Positions 8,784 through 17,924 of a stretch of DNA of 64,000 nucleotides are shown piece by piece (the first letter of the stretch is position 1; every line of letters starts with the position of its first letter). The position numbers and the translations under genes are program-made. This DNA is from UBA7803 sp041686955 (lineage in GTDB: Bacteria > Pseudomonadota > Gammaproteobacteria > Pseudomonadales > Azotimanducaceae): assembly GCA_041686955.1 (NCBI GenBank), contig JAWLCV010000004.1, forward strand, positions 30,618 through 94,617. Reading direction: 5' to 3'. The notes beneath the pieces were generated by a model, which saw nothing but the letters and a program-made list of their open reading frames with translations, had not been told where the DNA came from and did not search any database.

Positions 8784-9706
8784 CTCAGCGACTCGCCACG
8801 CAGCACCGCCTCGTAGAGATCCACCAGCCCCGGGTCGCGAACCCGCAGTTCCCGGGCCCGAACCCCCCGGGCATCCAGCTCGCGCAGCATATCGTCCACC
8901 TGATCGCTCCGGCACCGTCGTGCATAGGTGAGCGGACCCCGCTCCACGCAGCCCCAAGCCGCCAGGCGGTCGGCCAACACGGGATCCGGCCGCCGGGGCA
9001 GGGTCAACGACACATCCAGCCTTCCTCCGAATTCCTGCTCGATCAGCGCCGCCGGCGCACCGTCAGCGCGGATCCTTCCGGCACTCATCACCACCACACG
9101 GTCCGCCAGCCGCTCGGCCAGGTCCAGATCGTGAGTGATCAGCAGCACGGCTGCGCCCTGCGCACGCTCGGCGGACAGCACCGCCTCGATGCGCTCGAGC
9201 GCATGAACGTCGACGCCTGCCGTAGGCTCGTCCAGCAGCAGCACGTCGGGCTCGTGGAGCAGGCTCGCCATCAGGTTGAGTCGGCGGCGCATGCCGCCCG
9301 ACAGTATGTCCACGGGGTCGTGAGCCCGTTCGGTCAACGCTGCACGCTCGAGCCCTCGCCGCACCCGCTCGGCCAGCGACCGCCGCGGGACTCGCAACAG
9401 TCGTCCGAAGATTTCCAGGTTCTCCCGAACGCTCAGCTTCGGGAACAGGGCGAGATCCTGAGGCACCAGACCCAGGCGGCGGCGCACTGCCCGCCGGCGC
9501 GGATCCTGCCCATGCAGCGCGACGTGGCCCCGATCGGGCCGCAGCCGCCCCGCTGCGCAGCGCAACACGGTGGTCTTGCCGGCACCGTTCGGTCCGAGAA
9601 GGGCGACGACCTCACCCGCCCCCACGGCCAGGTCGACTCCCGACAGCGCCGGATGCGCGCCCAGTCGCTTGTGCACCTCGCGAATGGCCAGCGGCGGCGG
9701 TTTCAT
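8780..9706 (-). CDS. ABC transporter ATP-binding protein
   Basis: A 308-residue ATPase: Walker A GPNGAGKTT (38-46), signature LSGGMRRRL (135-143), Walker B VLLLDEP (155-161) and the H-loop ITHD. A roughly 80-residue C-terminal extension follows the nucleotide-binding domain, as in exporters of the DrrA/CcmA type. The start at ATG 9706 is chosen because the conserved fold begins at once. It overlaps the permease start by four bases. Confidence 0.88.
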   Translation of the reverse strand: MKPPPLAIREVHKRLGAHPALSGVDLAVGAGEVVALLGPNGAGKTTVLRCAAGRLRPDRGHVALHGQDPRRRAVRRRLGLVPQDLALFPKLSVRENLEIFGRLLRVPRRSLAERVRRGLERAALTERAHDPVDILSGGMRRRLNLMASLLHEPDVLLLDEPTAGVDVHALERIEAVLSAERAQGAAVLLITHDLDLAERLADRVVVMSAGRIRADGAPAALIEQEFGGRLDVSLTLPRRPDPVLADRLAAWGCVERGPLTYARRCRSDQVDDMLRELDARGVRARELRVRDPGLVDLYEAVLRGESLR

Positions 9707-9747
9707 GGCGACACGGCCGAACCGATTTCCGGGCGCCAAAGCGGCAA

Positions 9748-10512
9748 CTAGAAGTCCATCGGCAGCGGCAGATGGTTCTCGAAGATCCAGTCCCGCTGCT
9801 CGAGCAGGACGGGATCGAAATTGCCTACGGCTTCGCCGCTCATGTCGTAGGCTTTGCGGAGCCCGGCGGGCATGGGGCAAACCTCCTCCGGCAGGGTGCA
9901 GAGCAGCTGGCTGAAGTAGGCCCAGTAGACGTCCAGCGCGGACAGCTCATTGCCGACGAGGTAGCGGCTGCCGGCGACCCCCTGGGCACGCACGTGGTCG
10001 GTGAAGGCATCGAGGATCTGCCGAGCCTTCCCCAACGCCTGGCCCCGGGCCCGCTCGCTGTATCCGTATTGGGCGTACATGGGATTCGTCTGCGCCTCCC
10101 GGGCCGCCCGCTCCGGCCCGCCCAGACCGAGCATGACGAGGCGCAGGTTCCAGACGAACCCGTTTTCCCCGATCAGCTCGTTGGTGAGGGCGATCATGGT
10201 CATGCGCTGACCGATGTCCGCCGGGATCAGCGACGGCCCGCTGCCCAACCGCTCCGCCAGGTAGAGGATCTCGAGCCACCCCACCCTGGGCGATTCGTCA
10301 CCGTACACCGCCACCGGCGCGTTGCGATGCCGCGTCCAGGCGAGCAGATCCTCGTTGGGTGCCGCGGGCCGCTGGGCCACGGGCACGTAGGGGACACCCT
10401 TCAGATCGAAGACCGCCCGGGCGGACATGGAATACGGCGCGGGCACCCCCGTGGTGAGGGCCAGACGCAATCCCGGCAGGTCCCGGGCCTCAACAGGATC
10501 CACGTAATCCAT
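9748..10512 (-). CDS. Glutathione S-transferase-like protein
   Basis: A 254-residue protein with a thioredoxin-like N-terminal half and an all-helical C-terminal half (the ELSALDVYWAYFSQLL stretch resembles the GST C-terminal helix that carries the structural aspartate). ATG 10512 is preferred over an upstream in-frame start because GGGAGGA lies about eight bases before it. Substrate unknown. It is separated by 41 bp from the ABC ATPase on the same strand. Confidence 0.65.
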   Translation of the reverse strand: MDYVDPVEARDLPGLRLALTTGVPAPYSMSARAVFDLKGVPYVPVAQRPAAPNEDLLAWTRHRNAPVAVYGDESPRVGWLEILYLAERLGSGPSLIPADIGQRMTMIALTNELIGENGFVWNLRLVMLGLGGPERAAREAQTNPMYAQYGYSERARGQALGKARQILDAFTDHVRAQGVAGSRYLVGNELSALDVYWAYFSQLLCTLPEEVCPMPAGLRKAYDMSGEAVGNFDPVLLEQRDWIFENHLPLPMDF

Positions 10513-10608
10513 GAGCGGTCCTCCCGTTCCGAATCGCAAGCTTACCCGAATCGGTCAGAGCTGACCTTGGAGTGATGGGGATGTGGAGAGCCGTTGTCGC
10601 AACGGCGA

Positions 10609-10633
10609 ACCCGCTGCCCGTTCGGCAGCGGGT
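10609..10633 (-). terminator. Hairpin downstream of the PEP-CTERM gene
   Basis: A 10-bp perfect stem (ACCCGCTGCC / GGCAGCGGGT) with a five-base loop lies 24 bp beyond the stop of the PEP-CTERM gene. There is no clear U-run on the minus strand, so it may be a weak terminator or an mRNA 3'-end stabiliser. Confidence 0.4.
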
Positions 10634-10656
10634 CACCGTGGGATTCGCCGGCGTCG

Positions 10657-11292
10657 TTATCGCGCGCGGCGGCGGCTGATGCCCAGCCCGAGCAGGCCCA
10701 GCCCGAACAGCGTCAGAGTTCCCGGCTCCGGGACGCTTCTGACGTTGCCGAAGGCGTGATTGTCGGACTCGAAGGCGTAGTTGGTGCTGGCCAGCACGAT
10801 GCGATCGAAGAGATCACCCTCCGTGAAAAGGAAATTCACGTAACGGTTGGACGCCCAGGAGCCCTGGTTACCGTCAGCCAGCAGAGGGCTGAGGTCGTCC
10901 CCGTCGAAACTGCCCACCAGCGAGGCTCCGAGGTAGAAGGAGATGGTGTTGTAGTCGTCCACCGACCCCCAGTACAGACCGAAGTAGTTGTACGCTCCCG
11001 GGGTGATGAACGTCGCGCTGCCGCTGCTCGAGGAGTAGGGAATCGTGAGGTAGCGATCGGTGATGCCGTAGGGAGCCGCGTACCGTCCGGACACGCTGCC
11101 GGTGACCAGAGCACCGTTGCCGGAGCAGCTTGTATAGGCACCGCAGGTCGCGTCGTTGAAGTTCACGGTGGTCGCACCCGCGACGCTGGTGGTGTACACG
11201 CCCGGATCCGAGACGCTGTGAATCACACCCGCCTGAGCGAAACTAGCCGCGAGACCGAGCCCGAGACCGGCCGTAATGTGCTTTAACCGCAT
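10657..11292 (-). CDS. PEP-CTERM sorting-domain exported protein
   Basis: A 211-residue secreted protein with a Sec signal (MRLKHITAGLGLGLAASFAQA), a beta-rich body with tyrosine, serine and glycine, and a C-terminal PEP-CTERM tail: VPEPGTLTLFGLGLLGLG followed by SRRRAR. Such tails are processed by EpsH/XrtA-type exosortases and link the protein to exopolysaccharide or biofilm surfaces. The start ATG 11292 has GGGGTAGG before it. No exosortase is in the window. Confidence 0.85.
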   Translation of the reverse strand: MRLKHITAGLGLGLAASFAQAGVIHSVSDPGVYTTSVAGATTVNFNDATCGAYTSCSGNGALVTGSVSGRYAAPYGITDRYLTIPYSSSSGSATFITPGAYNYFGLYWGSVDDYNTISFYLGASLVGSFDGDDLSPLLADGNQGSWASNRYVNFLFTEGDLFDRIVLASTNYAFESDNHAFGNVRSVPEPGTLTLFGLGLLGLGISRRRAR

Positions 11293-11516
11293 GAAACCTA
11301 CCCCATGAAAACGATGCTTGTTAGTCAACGTTTGAGCAGGAATAATGCCAATGCGACTTTTTCCTTATTAATCAATCGATTATGAGAAAAGCCACGGGGC
11401 GGTGACGATACTGATGGATAGTTTTTCGACGGTTCTGCTCCGAACCACCGCCTCGGCCCGTCTCGTCTGGTTTACATAGGCGACCACAGGGTGCGGAATC
11501 CAGCTTCCACTCCTGG
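11293..11516. promoter_or_regulatory. AT-rich promoter region of the PEP-CTERM gene
   Basis: This gap is clearly more AT-rich than its surroundings between about 11335 and 11395, with runs such as TTTTTCCTTATTAATCAATCG. It lies just upstream of the minus-strand PEP-CTERM start and probably holds its promoter. No precise -35/-10 assignment is made. Confidence 0.35.
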
Positions 11517-11948
11517 TCAGCTCATGGTCACCGGGTAACGCTCCACGAACTCGCGCGGCATCCGCGCGGGACGGCCATTGTCGAGGTTGATGCAGACGTA
11601 GTCGATGTGCCCACGCAGCAGGGTCAGCCCGCGGGCCGGATTCACGATCTGATACGTTCGCGTCGCCCTGAGCCGCCCGTCGTTGGCAGACACCCAGTCG
11701 CCCACCAGCAGCTCGTCACGGAGATACGCCGCAGCGAGCAGGTCGATGTGGAACGAACGCACCGCCATGCCGCGTCGGAGCGCCACGCAGGCCTCCTCCG
11801 GCAATCCCGCGGCCGCCGAGTGCGCCCAGGCGCACTTCGAGAGCCAACGGATGTACACCGCGTTGTTCACGTGGCCGAAACTGTCGATGTGCTCCTCGCT
11901 CACCGTGACGGGAATGACGAACGGCTCGGGGTGGTCCCATTCGCTCAT
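11517..11948 (-). CDS. Acyl-CoA thioesterase, 4HBT/YbgC-like hotdog
   Basis: A 143-residue single hotdog-fold thioesterase. The motif DSFGHVNNAVYIRWLS (about residues 23-38) carries the conserved Asp and His-Val-Asn-Asn of the 4-hydroxybenzoyl-CoA thioesterase family. It would hydrolyse an acyl-CoA in the cytoplasm; substrate unknown. It is followed on the same strand by unrelated genes. Confidence 0.82.
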   Translation of the reverse strand: MSEWDHPEPFVIPVTVSEEHIDSFGHVNNAVYIRWLSKCAWAHSAAAGLPEEACVALRRGMAVRSFHIDLLAAAYLRDELLVGDWVSANDGRLRATRTYQIVNPARGLTLLRGHIDYVCINLDNGRPARMPREFVERYPVTMS

Positions 11949-12044
11949 GCCCGGGTCACACGGTGATACCGTCGATGTCCCGCTCTGTGACGAGCTCGAC
12001 GACGCCGATCCGGCAAGGAACGCCTGGGAACACCGCGAATCAAC

Positions 12045-12683
12045 TCATGCCAGGATTGGTTCCATTCCGGGCTCTGCCTTCGCCATCGCGCGCCGATACG
12101 CCGGGCGTTCGCCGATGCGGCGCAGATAGTCCTTCAGGTTTGGATACCCGTCGATCGACGTGCCGCGGAACGCGCGGCTGGTGGTCAGACAGTACACCAT
12201 CATGATGTCCGCGATGGTCAAATTGCGGCCGCCGAAGAACGGGGCTTGGCCGAGGCGTGTCTCCACCATCGCCCAGCCGCGCTCGCTGCGATCCTGCACG
12301 AACGGCAAGGGCGGGCTGCCCTCCGGCAGGGTCTGCGCCTGCACCAGCTGCATCATCAGCGTCGTCATGAACGTGCCGTTGGACCAGTGGAACCAGAAAA
12401 GATGGTCCGCATAGTCCGGGTCGTCAGGCTTGGGTACGAGGCGGCCGTCGCCGTAGCGGGCACAGACGTACTCGCAGATGGCACCGCTTTCGCCCAGCAC
12501 CAGATCGCCGTCCGTGATTACCGGCGCGATTCCCATTGGGTGCAATGCCTTGTACTCGTCGGGCGCCAGCCGGTTGTCGGTGCGGCGATCGTAGCGCTTC
12601 AGCGTGTAGTCGAGCTCGAGTTCCTCGCACAGCCAGACGATGCGTTCCGACTGTGATATTCCCAGGTGGTGAACGGTCAACAT
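12045..12683 (-). CDS. Glutathione S-transferase family protein
   Basis: A 212-residue canonical GST. The N-terminal thioredoxin-like domain has HHLGISQSERIVWLCEEL and HPMGIAPVITDGDLVLGESGAI; the ES pair is the usual glutathione gamma-glutamyl contact. The C-terminal helical domain contains NLTIADIMMVY. A Ser in SQS is the likely catalytic hydroxyl. It starts about 100 bp after the end of the TonB receptor gene on the same strand. Confidence 0.85.
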   Translation of the reverse strand: MLTVHHLGISQSERIVWLCEELELDYTLKRYDRRTDNRLAPDEYKALHPMGIAPVITDGDLVLGESGAICEYVCARYGDGRLVPKPDDPDYADHLFWFHWSNGTFMTTLMMQLVQAQTLPEGSPPLPFVQDRSERGWAMVETRLGQAPFFGGRNLTIADIMMVYCLTTSRAFRGTSIDGYPNLKDYLRRIGERPAYRRAMAKAEPGMEPILA

Positions 12684-12786
12684 GGATGAGGTCCTTGCAG
12701 TTGCGACGGCGCTTCCGTCTTATCGGGTTGATGCAGAGGGGCGACGTGATCCTTTAGCGCCAGCATATCGCGTCCGTCCACCGTAC

Positions 12787-15108
12787 TCATTCGAACACGT
12801 AGCTCGCGTCGATGCCGTAGGTCGCCGGCATCCCGGTGAAGCGGACCATGGAGTCCGCCGCGAAGGAGACGTTCGTCCAGTAATACTCGTCGGTCACGTT
12901 GCGTCCCCACAGCGAGAACTTCCAGGCGTCCCGCTGCAACGCGGCCCGCAGGTCCACCAGCGTATAGGAATCGATGTAAAGGATGTCGTCCTCGCCGAAG
13001 AAGGCGTAGGTGTCGTCCTGATAGTTGGCGTGAGCCCCGAGGGTTGCGCTCCAACCGGACGCGAGCGTCCAGGTGTAGGAGACGTCCAGGTCGGCCTGCA
13101 CCTTGGGCGCGACCGGGAACGGTTCCCCGCCGAAGTCCCGCACCTGGCCGAGAAAGTCGAAGTCCTCGAAGGTGCCCTCGATCTTCGAATCCTGATAGCT
13201 GACGGACGGGTCGATGCGCAAGCCCTCGGTGGGCGCCCACTGGGCCGCGAGCTCGAAGCCCTGCACGCGGGACTCCGGCACGTTCACCAGCGCCGGCAGC
13301 GGCCCGAACACCGGGTCCAGCACGTTGCCGAGAATCTGCTTGTCCTCGTAGTCGTAGTAGAACACCGCGCCGTTGAGCTGCAGAGTGGCGTCGAGGAGCA
13401 GCGACTTGAAGCCGATCTCGTAGGCGAGCAGCCTCTCCTGGGTAACCGGCTCGAACTGGCTCGACAAGGCAATGGCCAGTGTCGGGAACGAACCGGCCTT
13501 GTAGCCCTGGCTCACGTTCGCATAGAGCAGCGTCTCCGGCGCAGCGTACCAGTTGGCACCGATTCGCCAGGAGACGTTGTCCTCCTCCAGGTTGTCGTAC
13601 ACCATCCCCGGAATGAACGTCGGTGCCGGCCCCATGGTGCCGCAGCCGCCGGGCGGGACCGGGGTGAAACCCGACAACCCGAATATGGACCGCAGCAGCG
13701 CCTGGATGGCTTCCGATTGGCCACCCCACCCGGGATTGCTCGGATCCGCCGTGTCCCGGCTGCAGCCCTTGAAGTCGCGGTCGGACTCCGTGTAGCGGGC
13801 TCCGGCCTGCAGCGTGAGATCGTCCCGCACGGGGTATTCGGCATTGCCGAAGACGGCCCAGGTGGTGATGTCCTGATGGGTTTCCGGCTGCGAATCCGGC
13901 CCGTACACCCCCACCACCGTGGAACTCGTGGAGTCGTCGTAGAACTGGTGAAAGGTATCGAAGGTGTTGTCTTCCTCGTAGTTGCCGCCGAGGATCCAGG
14001 TGCCCTGGCCCTGAAAGGAGCCGGAGACCCGCAGCTCCTGATACCAGCTCTTGATGAATCCTTCCTGCACGCTGTAGTAGTTCTCGAACGTGGTGCCGTC
14101 GCCTTCTAGCAGCTGATCGCGGTCGAAATCCTGATAGCTGGTCAGCGAGGTCACGGTGACGTCTTCGCTGAAATCGTAGTCCACGCGCAGCACAGCCGAG
14201 TACATGCGATTGTCGCGGCTGTAGTCGTGCTCCGGATTCCAGTCCACGTCCCGGGGATTGCGCGGGGCGACGGGATAATTGACGTAACCGTCCGGCAGCA
14301 CGTCCACGGTGTCGGCGCTGCGGGGGATGATGCCGAAGAACTGCGGGGCGATGCTCTCCGACTCGTCCTTCCAGCCGCTCACCGTCAATCGGGTGTAGAG
14401 GCGCTCCGTCGGCTCCCACTCGAGGATAGCCCGGGCGTTGAGCAGGTCTTCGCCGCCGAGCTCGTCGCTGCGCGTGTAGCTGTCCTGCCAGCCGTCACTC
14501 TTGGTGTAGCGGGCCGCGAGGCGGCCGCGAAGGCTCTCGGCGAGCGGCCCGCTCACGTAACCTTCGAAGTCGCTGCGGTCGAAGCGGCCGTAGCTCCCCC
14601 GCAGCATGGCCTCGAGCTGATCGGTGGGCCGGCGGGCGATGTAATTGATGGCGCCGCCCGTGGAGTTCTGACCGTAGAGCGTGCCCTGCGGACCCTTGAG
14701 CACCTCCACCCGCTCGACATCGAGGGTGGTGCCCCGGGTCTGCGCCGTGAACGGCAGGGGAACCTCGTCCGCATAGACGCTGACGGTGGGCCCGGCGCTC
14801 AAGGTGGTCTCCAGGAAACCGACGCCGCGGATACTGTAGACCGGCGTGCCGTAGAGCGTCGGGGTGAAGTTGAACCCGGGCACGATCTTCACCAGATCGG
14901 CGGTGTCGCTGACCCCGAGATCGTTGAGCCGTTCGCCCGAGGCCGCCGCGATGGACATGCCGACGTCGTTGATGTTCTGAGTGACCTTCTGGGCCGTGAC
15001 CACGACCTCTTCGATGGGGCCCGAGGACTGGGCCACGGCGAGCGGCACCGCGGCACCAGTCGCGGCCAGAGAAACGAACGCAGAATACCCCTTCAGCTTG
15101 CGCGACAT
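12787..15108 (-). CDS. TonB-dependent outer-membrane receptor
   Basis: A 773-residue receptor with a signal peptide ending near AVPLAVAQ, a TonB-box-like IEEVVVTAQK, a plug domain with VERVEVLKGPQGTLYGQNSTGG, and a beta barrel ending in an aromatic residue (SYVFE). It would import a scarce large or hydrophobic substrate. GGGGAG precedes ATG 15108. It lies downstream of the acyl-CoA ligase/SMP-30 pair on the same strand, after a 123-bp gap with its own probable promoter. Confidence 0.93.
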   Translation of the reverse strand: MSRKLKGYSAFVSLAATGAAVPLAVAQSSGPIEEVVVTAQKVTQNINDVGMSIAAASGERLNDLGVSDTADLVKIVPGFNFTPTLYGTPVYSIRGVGFLETTLSAGPTVSVYADEVPLPFTAQTRGTTLDVERVEVLKGPQGTLYGQNSTGGAINYIARRPTDQLEAMLRGSYGRFDRSDFEGYVSGPLAESLRGRLAARYTKSDGWQDSYTRSDELGGEDLLNARAILEWEPTERLYTRLTVSGWKDESESIAPQFFGIIPRSADTVDVLPDGYVNYPVAPRNPRDVDWNPEHDYSRDNRMYSAVLRVDYDFSEDVTVTSLTSYQDFDRDQLLEGDGTTFENYYSVQEGFIKSWYQELRVSGSFQGQGTWILGGNYEEDNTFDTFHQFYDDSTSSTVVGVYGPDSQPETHQDITTWAVFGNAEYPVRDDLTLQAGARYTESDRDFKGCSRDTADPSNPGWGGQSEAIQALLRSIFGLSGFTPVPPGGCGTMGPAPTFIPGMVYDNLEEDNVSWRIGANWYAAPETLLYANVSQGYKAGSFPTLAIALSSQFEPVTQERLLAYEIGFKSLLLDATLQLNGAVFYYDYEDKQILGNVLDPVFGPLPALVNVPESRVQGFELAAQWAPTEGLRIDPSVSYQDSKIEGTFEDFDFLGQVRDFGGEPFPVAPKVQADLDVSYTWTLASGWSATLGAHANYQDDTYAFFGEDDILYIDSYTLVDLRAALQRDAWKFSLWGRNVTDEYYWTNVSFAADSMVRFTGMPATYGIDASYVFE

Positions 15109-15160
15109 GAGATCTCCCCTTTCGTTTGCGTGGATGGTGGTCCACGGATACCGAACCCGG

Positions 15161-15179
15161 CACGAAAACGTATATCGTG
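15161..15179. promoter_or_regulatory. Inverted repeat upstream of the TonB receptor
   Basis: CACGA and TCGTG arms separated by nine bases, nested in a wider imperfect repeat (GAAAACG / CGTGTTTC), 53 bp before the receptor start. Possibly a repressor site of the TetR kind. Confidence 0.3.
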
Positions 15180-15231
15180 TTTCAAGGAAGCCAGCAATGA
15201 ACCCCGGTCGAGGCCCCGGGACGCAGGCGGT

Positions 15232-16923
15232 TCACTGGGCCGAGAAGCGTTCCTTGAGCTGGCGCTTGAGCACCTTCCCGGTGGCTGTCCGGGGCAGCGG
15301 CTCGTCGATGACGATGACCCGGCTGGGCACCTTGAACCGCGCGAGCCTCGCCGCAGCGAACCCCTGCACGTCGTTGTCGTCGATGCGATGGCCGGAACGC
15401 GGCTCGATGACGGCAACCACCTCCTCACCCAGCTCGCGATGGGGAAGGCCCACCACGGCCACGTCCTGAACGTCCGGATGGAGGAACAGCACGTGCTCCA
15501 CCTCGGCGCAGTAGACGTTCTCGCCGCCGCGGATGACCACGTCCTTCGCACGATCCACCACGAAATAGAAGCCGTCTGCATCGCGATAGCCGAGGTCACC
15601 GGTATGGAACCAGCCGTCCGTGAACGCTTCCGCCGTGGCTTCGGGCTTGTTCCAGTAGCCGTGAACCACGTTCGGCCCCTTGACCCACAGCTCGCCGATC
15701 TCCCCTTCGGCGACGTCATTGCCGTCCTCGCCGACGATGCGCACGTCGGCGACCGGCACCGGTCTGCCGATGCTGTTCGGGCGCGCGAAGTAGTCCTCGC
15801 CGCCGTTGGTGATCACCGCCGACGTGGTCTCGGTGAGACCGTAGCCGTTGCCGGGCGCGACCCGCTGCCGGAACTGCGCGCCGATGGTGTCGATCAGATC
15901 CGGCGGTACCGGCGCCCCGCCGGACGCGATGCCCCCGAGGGTCGGCAGATCACGGCCCTCCTGCTGGGCGCGCTCGAGCAACTGACGCACCACCGTCGGC
16001 ACCCCGGACAGGGAGCCGATGCCCTCGGCCTCCACCAGGCGCAGCGCCTCGGCCGGATCCCACTTGTACATGAGCGCGAGCTTGGCTCCGATGGCGGTCC
16101 CCACGTAGAGCCCGCTCAAGCCGCCGATGTGGAAGAACGGGAAGGTCTGGAGCACCGCCGGCTGAGGAGGCTCAGCGGGCGCGTCACCGCCCGCCAGCCG
16201 TGCGGTCACCGTGGCCGCGAGCAGCGAGTTCATGAGATTGGTGACGTGATTGCGGTGGCTCGCCACGGCGCCCTTGGGACGCCCGGTGGTCCCCGACGTG
16301 TACATGATGGTAGAGGGCGCATCCGCATCGATGGCGATCTCCGGCAGGCTCGGATCACGGTCGAAGCGCAGTTCGTAGGGCGCCAGTGCGGCTTCCAGGT
16401 CCAGAGCGCCCGGCGCGCCGACGGCGTCCCGCACCCCCAGGACCAGCTCGAGCCCGGAGCCGGACAGATGCGGCTCGACGCGCTGCAGGCGCTCGCCGTC
16501 CAGCAGCGCTGCCCGTGCAGCGGAATCGGCCAGGGCGTATTCCAACTCCTCGCCGGTCCACCAGGCATTCAGGGTCACCGCCACCGCCCCGATCGCCTGG
16601 CACGCCCAGAACGCCTGAGTCCACTCGGGGTAATTGCGCATGCCGATGGCGACGCGATCCCCGGGTCCGATCCCGCGGTACACCAGCAGATGAGCGAGCG
16701 CCGCCACGCGGCGGAAGTGATCCGCGTAGCTCATCCTCTCGTCCTGGTACACCGTGAAGGGCCGGTTCCCGTGGATTCGCGTGCCGAGCAGGACCTCGCG
16801 CAGGCTGGCGGGCGCGGTGGCGTAGACCCGCAGGGGGATGCCGCTGACCTCGACGGTCTCGATCCGGAACGGGCCATCGGGCCCGGTCAGCTCCGCCAGC
16901 ACAGCCCCTCGGTCCGCGGTCAT
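15232..16923 (-). CDS. AMP-dependent acyl-CoA synthetase
   Basis: ANL-superfamily ligase of 563 residues that activates a carboxylate to its CoA thioester through an acyl-AMP. It has the P-loop YTSGTTGRPKGA, the HTGDLGY motif, DRAKDVVIRGGENVY hinge region and the C-terminal catalytic lysine in TATGKVLK. ATG 16923 overlaps the stop of the SMP-30 gene (ATGA, 16920-16923), so these two are coupled. The chain is of fatty-acyl/medium-size type; the substrate is unknown. Confidence 0.9.
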   Translation of the reverse strand: MTADRGAVLAELTGPDGPFRIETVEVSGIPLRVYATAPASLREVLLGTRIHGNRPFTVYQDERMSYADHFRRVAALAHLLVYRGIGPGDRVAIGMRNYPEWTQAFWACQAIGAVAVTLNAWWTGEELEYALADSAARAALLDGERLQRVEPHLSGSGLELVLGVRDAVGAPGALDLEAALAPYELRFDRDPSLPEIAIDADAPSTIMYTSGTTGRPKGAVASHRNHVTNLMNSLLAATVTARLAGGDAPAEPPQPAVLQTFPFFHIGGLSGLYVGTAIGAKLALMYKWDPAEALRLVEAEGIGSLSGVPTVVRQLLERAQQEGRDLPTLGGIASGGAPVPPDLIDTIGAQFRQRVAPGNGYGLTETTSAVITNGGEDYFARPNSIGRPVPVADVRIVGEDGNDVAEGEIGELWVKGPNVVHGYWNKPEATAEAFTDGWFHTGDLGYRDADGFYFVVDRAKDVVIRGGENVYCAEVEHVLFLHPDVQDVAVVGLPHRELGEEVVAVIEPRSGHRIDDNDVQGFAAARLARFKVPSRVIVIDEPLPRTATGKVLKRQLKERFSAQ

Positions 16924-17840
16924 GGGCCGTTTCCCGCTGGTTTCTGCAGGAAGTTCAGCGGCAATCCGGCGCATGGCCATCGCGTCTTCACGAGCTGGCC
17001 CGTGCTCGACAGGGTCACGAACGCAGTGCGCAGGTCGTCTCCGCCGAAACAGATGTTGGTGGTCAGCGGGTCGTCGAAGGGAAAGTGCTCGATGGCCTGG
17101 CCATCCGGCGAAATGCGCGTGATTCCACCGTTGACGAGCGTGGCCACGCAGACGTGACCCGCGCCGTCCACGGCGAGGGAGTCGAAGAGCTGAAAGCCGG
17201 GCAGCCCCGCCACCAGGCGTGCCGCCTCCGGCCCCTCGGCTACCCGGCCCGGCGCCTCCAGGGCGTACGCCCACAGCCGGCCGGTCATGGTCTCGGCGAC
17301 GTAGAGCGTCTTCTCGTCCGGTGACAGGCCGATGCCGTTCGGAGTTTCCCTGTGCGTGATCTGGCGCGAAAGCCCGGACCCGTCCGGCTTGGCGTAATAG
17401 ATCACGCCCAGGTCTCTGTAGGTGTCATAGGTCTTCCCGAGGTCGGTGAACCACATGCCGCCCTCGGCATCGAAGACGATGTCGTTCGGGCCGTTCAGGG
17501 GGTAGCCGTCGCATTCCCGGTAGAGCACGTCCACCTTGCCGGAATCGAGCTCCACCCGTTCGATGCGTCCCCCGGAGTAGTCCTCCGGGGTGCCTGCCGG
17601 CGCAAGGCGCCCATCCGCCTCGTTCCAGCTGAAGCCGCCGTTGTTGCAGATGTAAATGGCGCCATCGGGACCCATGGCGGCACCGTTGGGGCCGCCGCCG
17701 AGATGGGCGACGACCTCGATCCGGCCCTGCGGCGTCACGCGGCTGAGCGTCCCCCGCTCGATTTCCACCAGCACGACGCTGCCGTCTGGGAGTGCGATGG
17801 GACCTTCCGGAAACCTCAAGCCGCTGGCGACTACCTGCAT
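16920..17840 (-). CDS. SMP-30/gluconolactonase family lactonase
   Basis: A 306-residue six-bladed propeller hydrolase. Likely metal ligands are Glu in LRFPEGPI (residue 12), Asn in GPNDIVFD, Asn in TPNGIGLSPD and Asp in FDSLAVD. Members open lactones. Coupling with an acyl-CoA ligase suggests lactone opening followed by CoA activation of the hydroxy acid. An operator-like palindrome lies just upstream (17859-17874). Confidence 0.87.
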   Translation of the reverse strand: MQVVASGLRFPEGPIALPDGSVVLVEIERGTLSRVTPQGRIEVVAHLGGGPNGAAMGPDGAIYICNNGGFSWNEADGRLAPAGTPEDYSGGRIERVELDSGKVDVLYRECDGYPLNGPNDIVFDAEGGMWFTDLGKTYDTYRDLGVIYYAKPDGSGLSRQITHRETPNGIGLSPDEKTLYVAETMTGRLWAYALEAPGRVAEGPEAARLVAGLPGFQLFDSLAVDGAGHVCVATLVNGGITRISPDGQAIEHFPFDDPLTTNICFGGDDLRTAFVTLSSTGQLVKTRWPCAGLPLNFLQKPAGNGP

Positions 17841-17858
17841 ACGCCTCTCTCCTCCACG

Positions 17859-17874
17859 TTGTAACGTGTTTTAA
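17859..17874. promoter_or_regulatory. KstR-like operator TTNNAACNNGTTNNAA, copy 1
   Basis: TTGTAACGTGTTTTAA, 18 bp upstream of the SMP-30 start. It fits TTNNAACNNGTTNNAA exactly and contains TNNAACNNGTTNNA, the published pattern for KstR, a TetR regulator of steroid catabolism. A second copy lies at 33664-33679. Which regulator binds here is not known. Confidence 0.55.
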
Positions 17875-17924
17875 CTAAGGAGATGGGCCGCGGTCAATCC
17901 CGTCCGCGCCGATGGGCGTGACGC

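Noticed and set aside
14227..17157. A 976-codon plus-strand open frame opposite the TonB receptor and acyl-CoA ligase
   Set aside because: It is antisense to well-supported genes, has no recognisable domain and starts inside the receptor.
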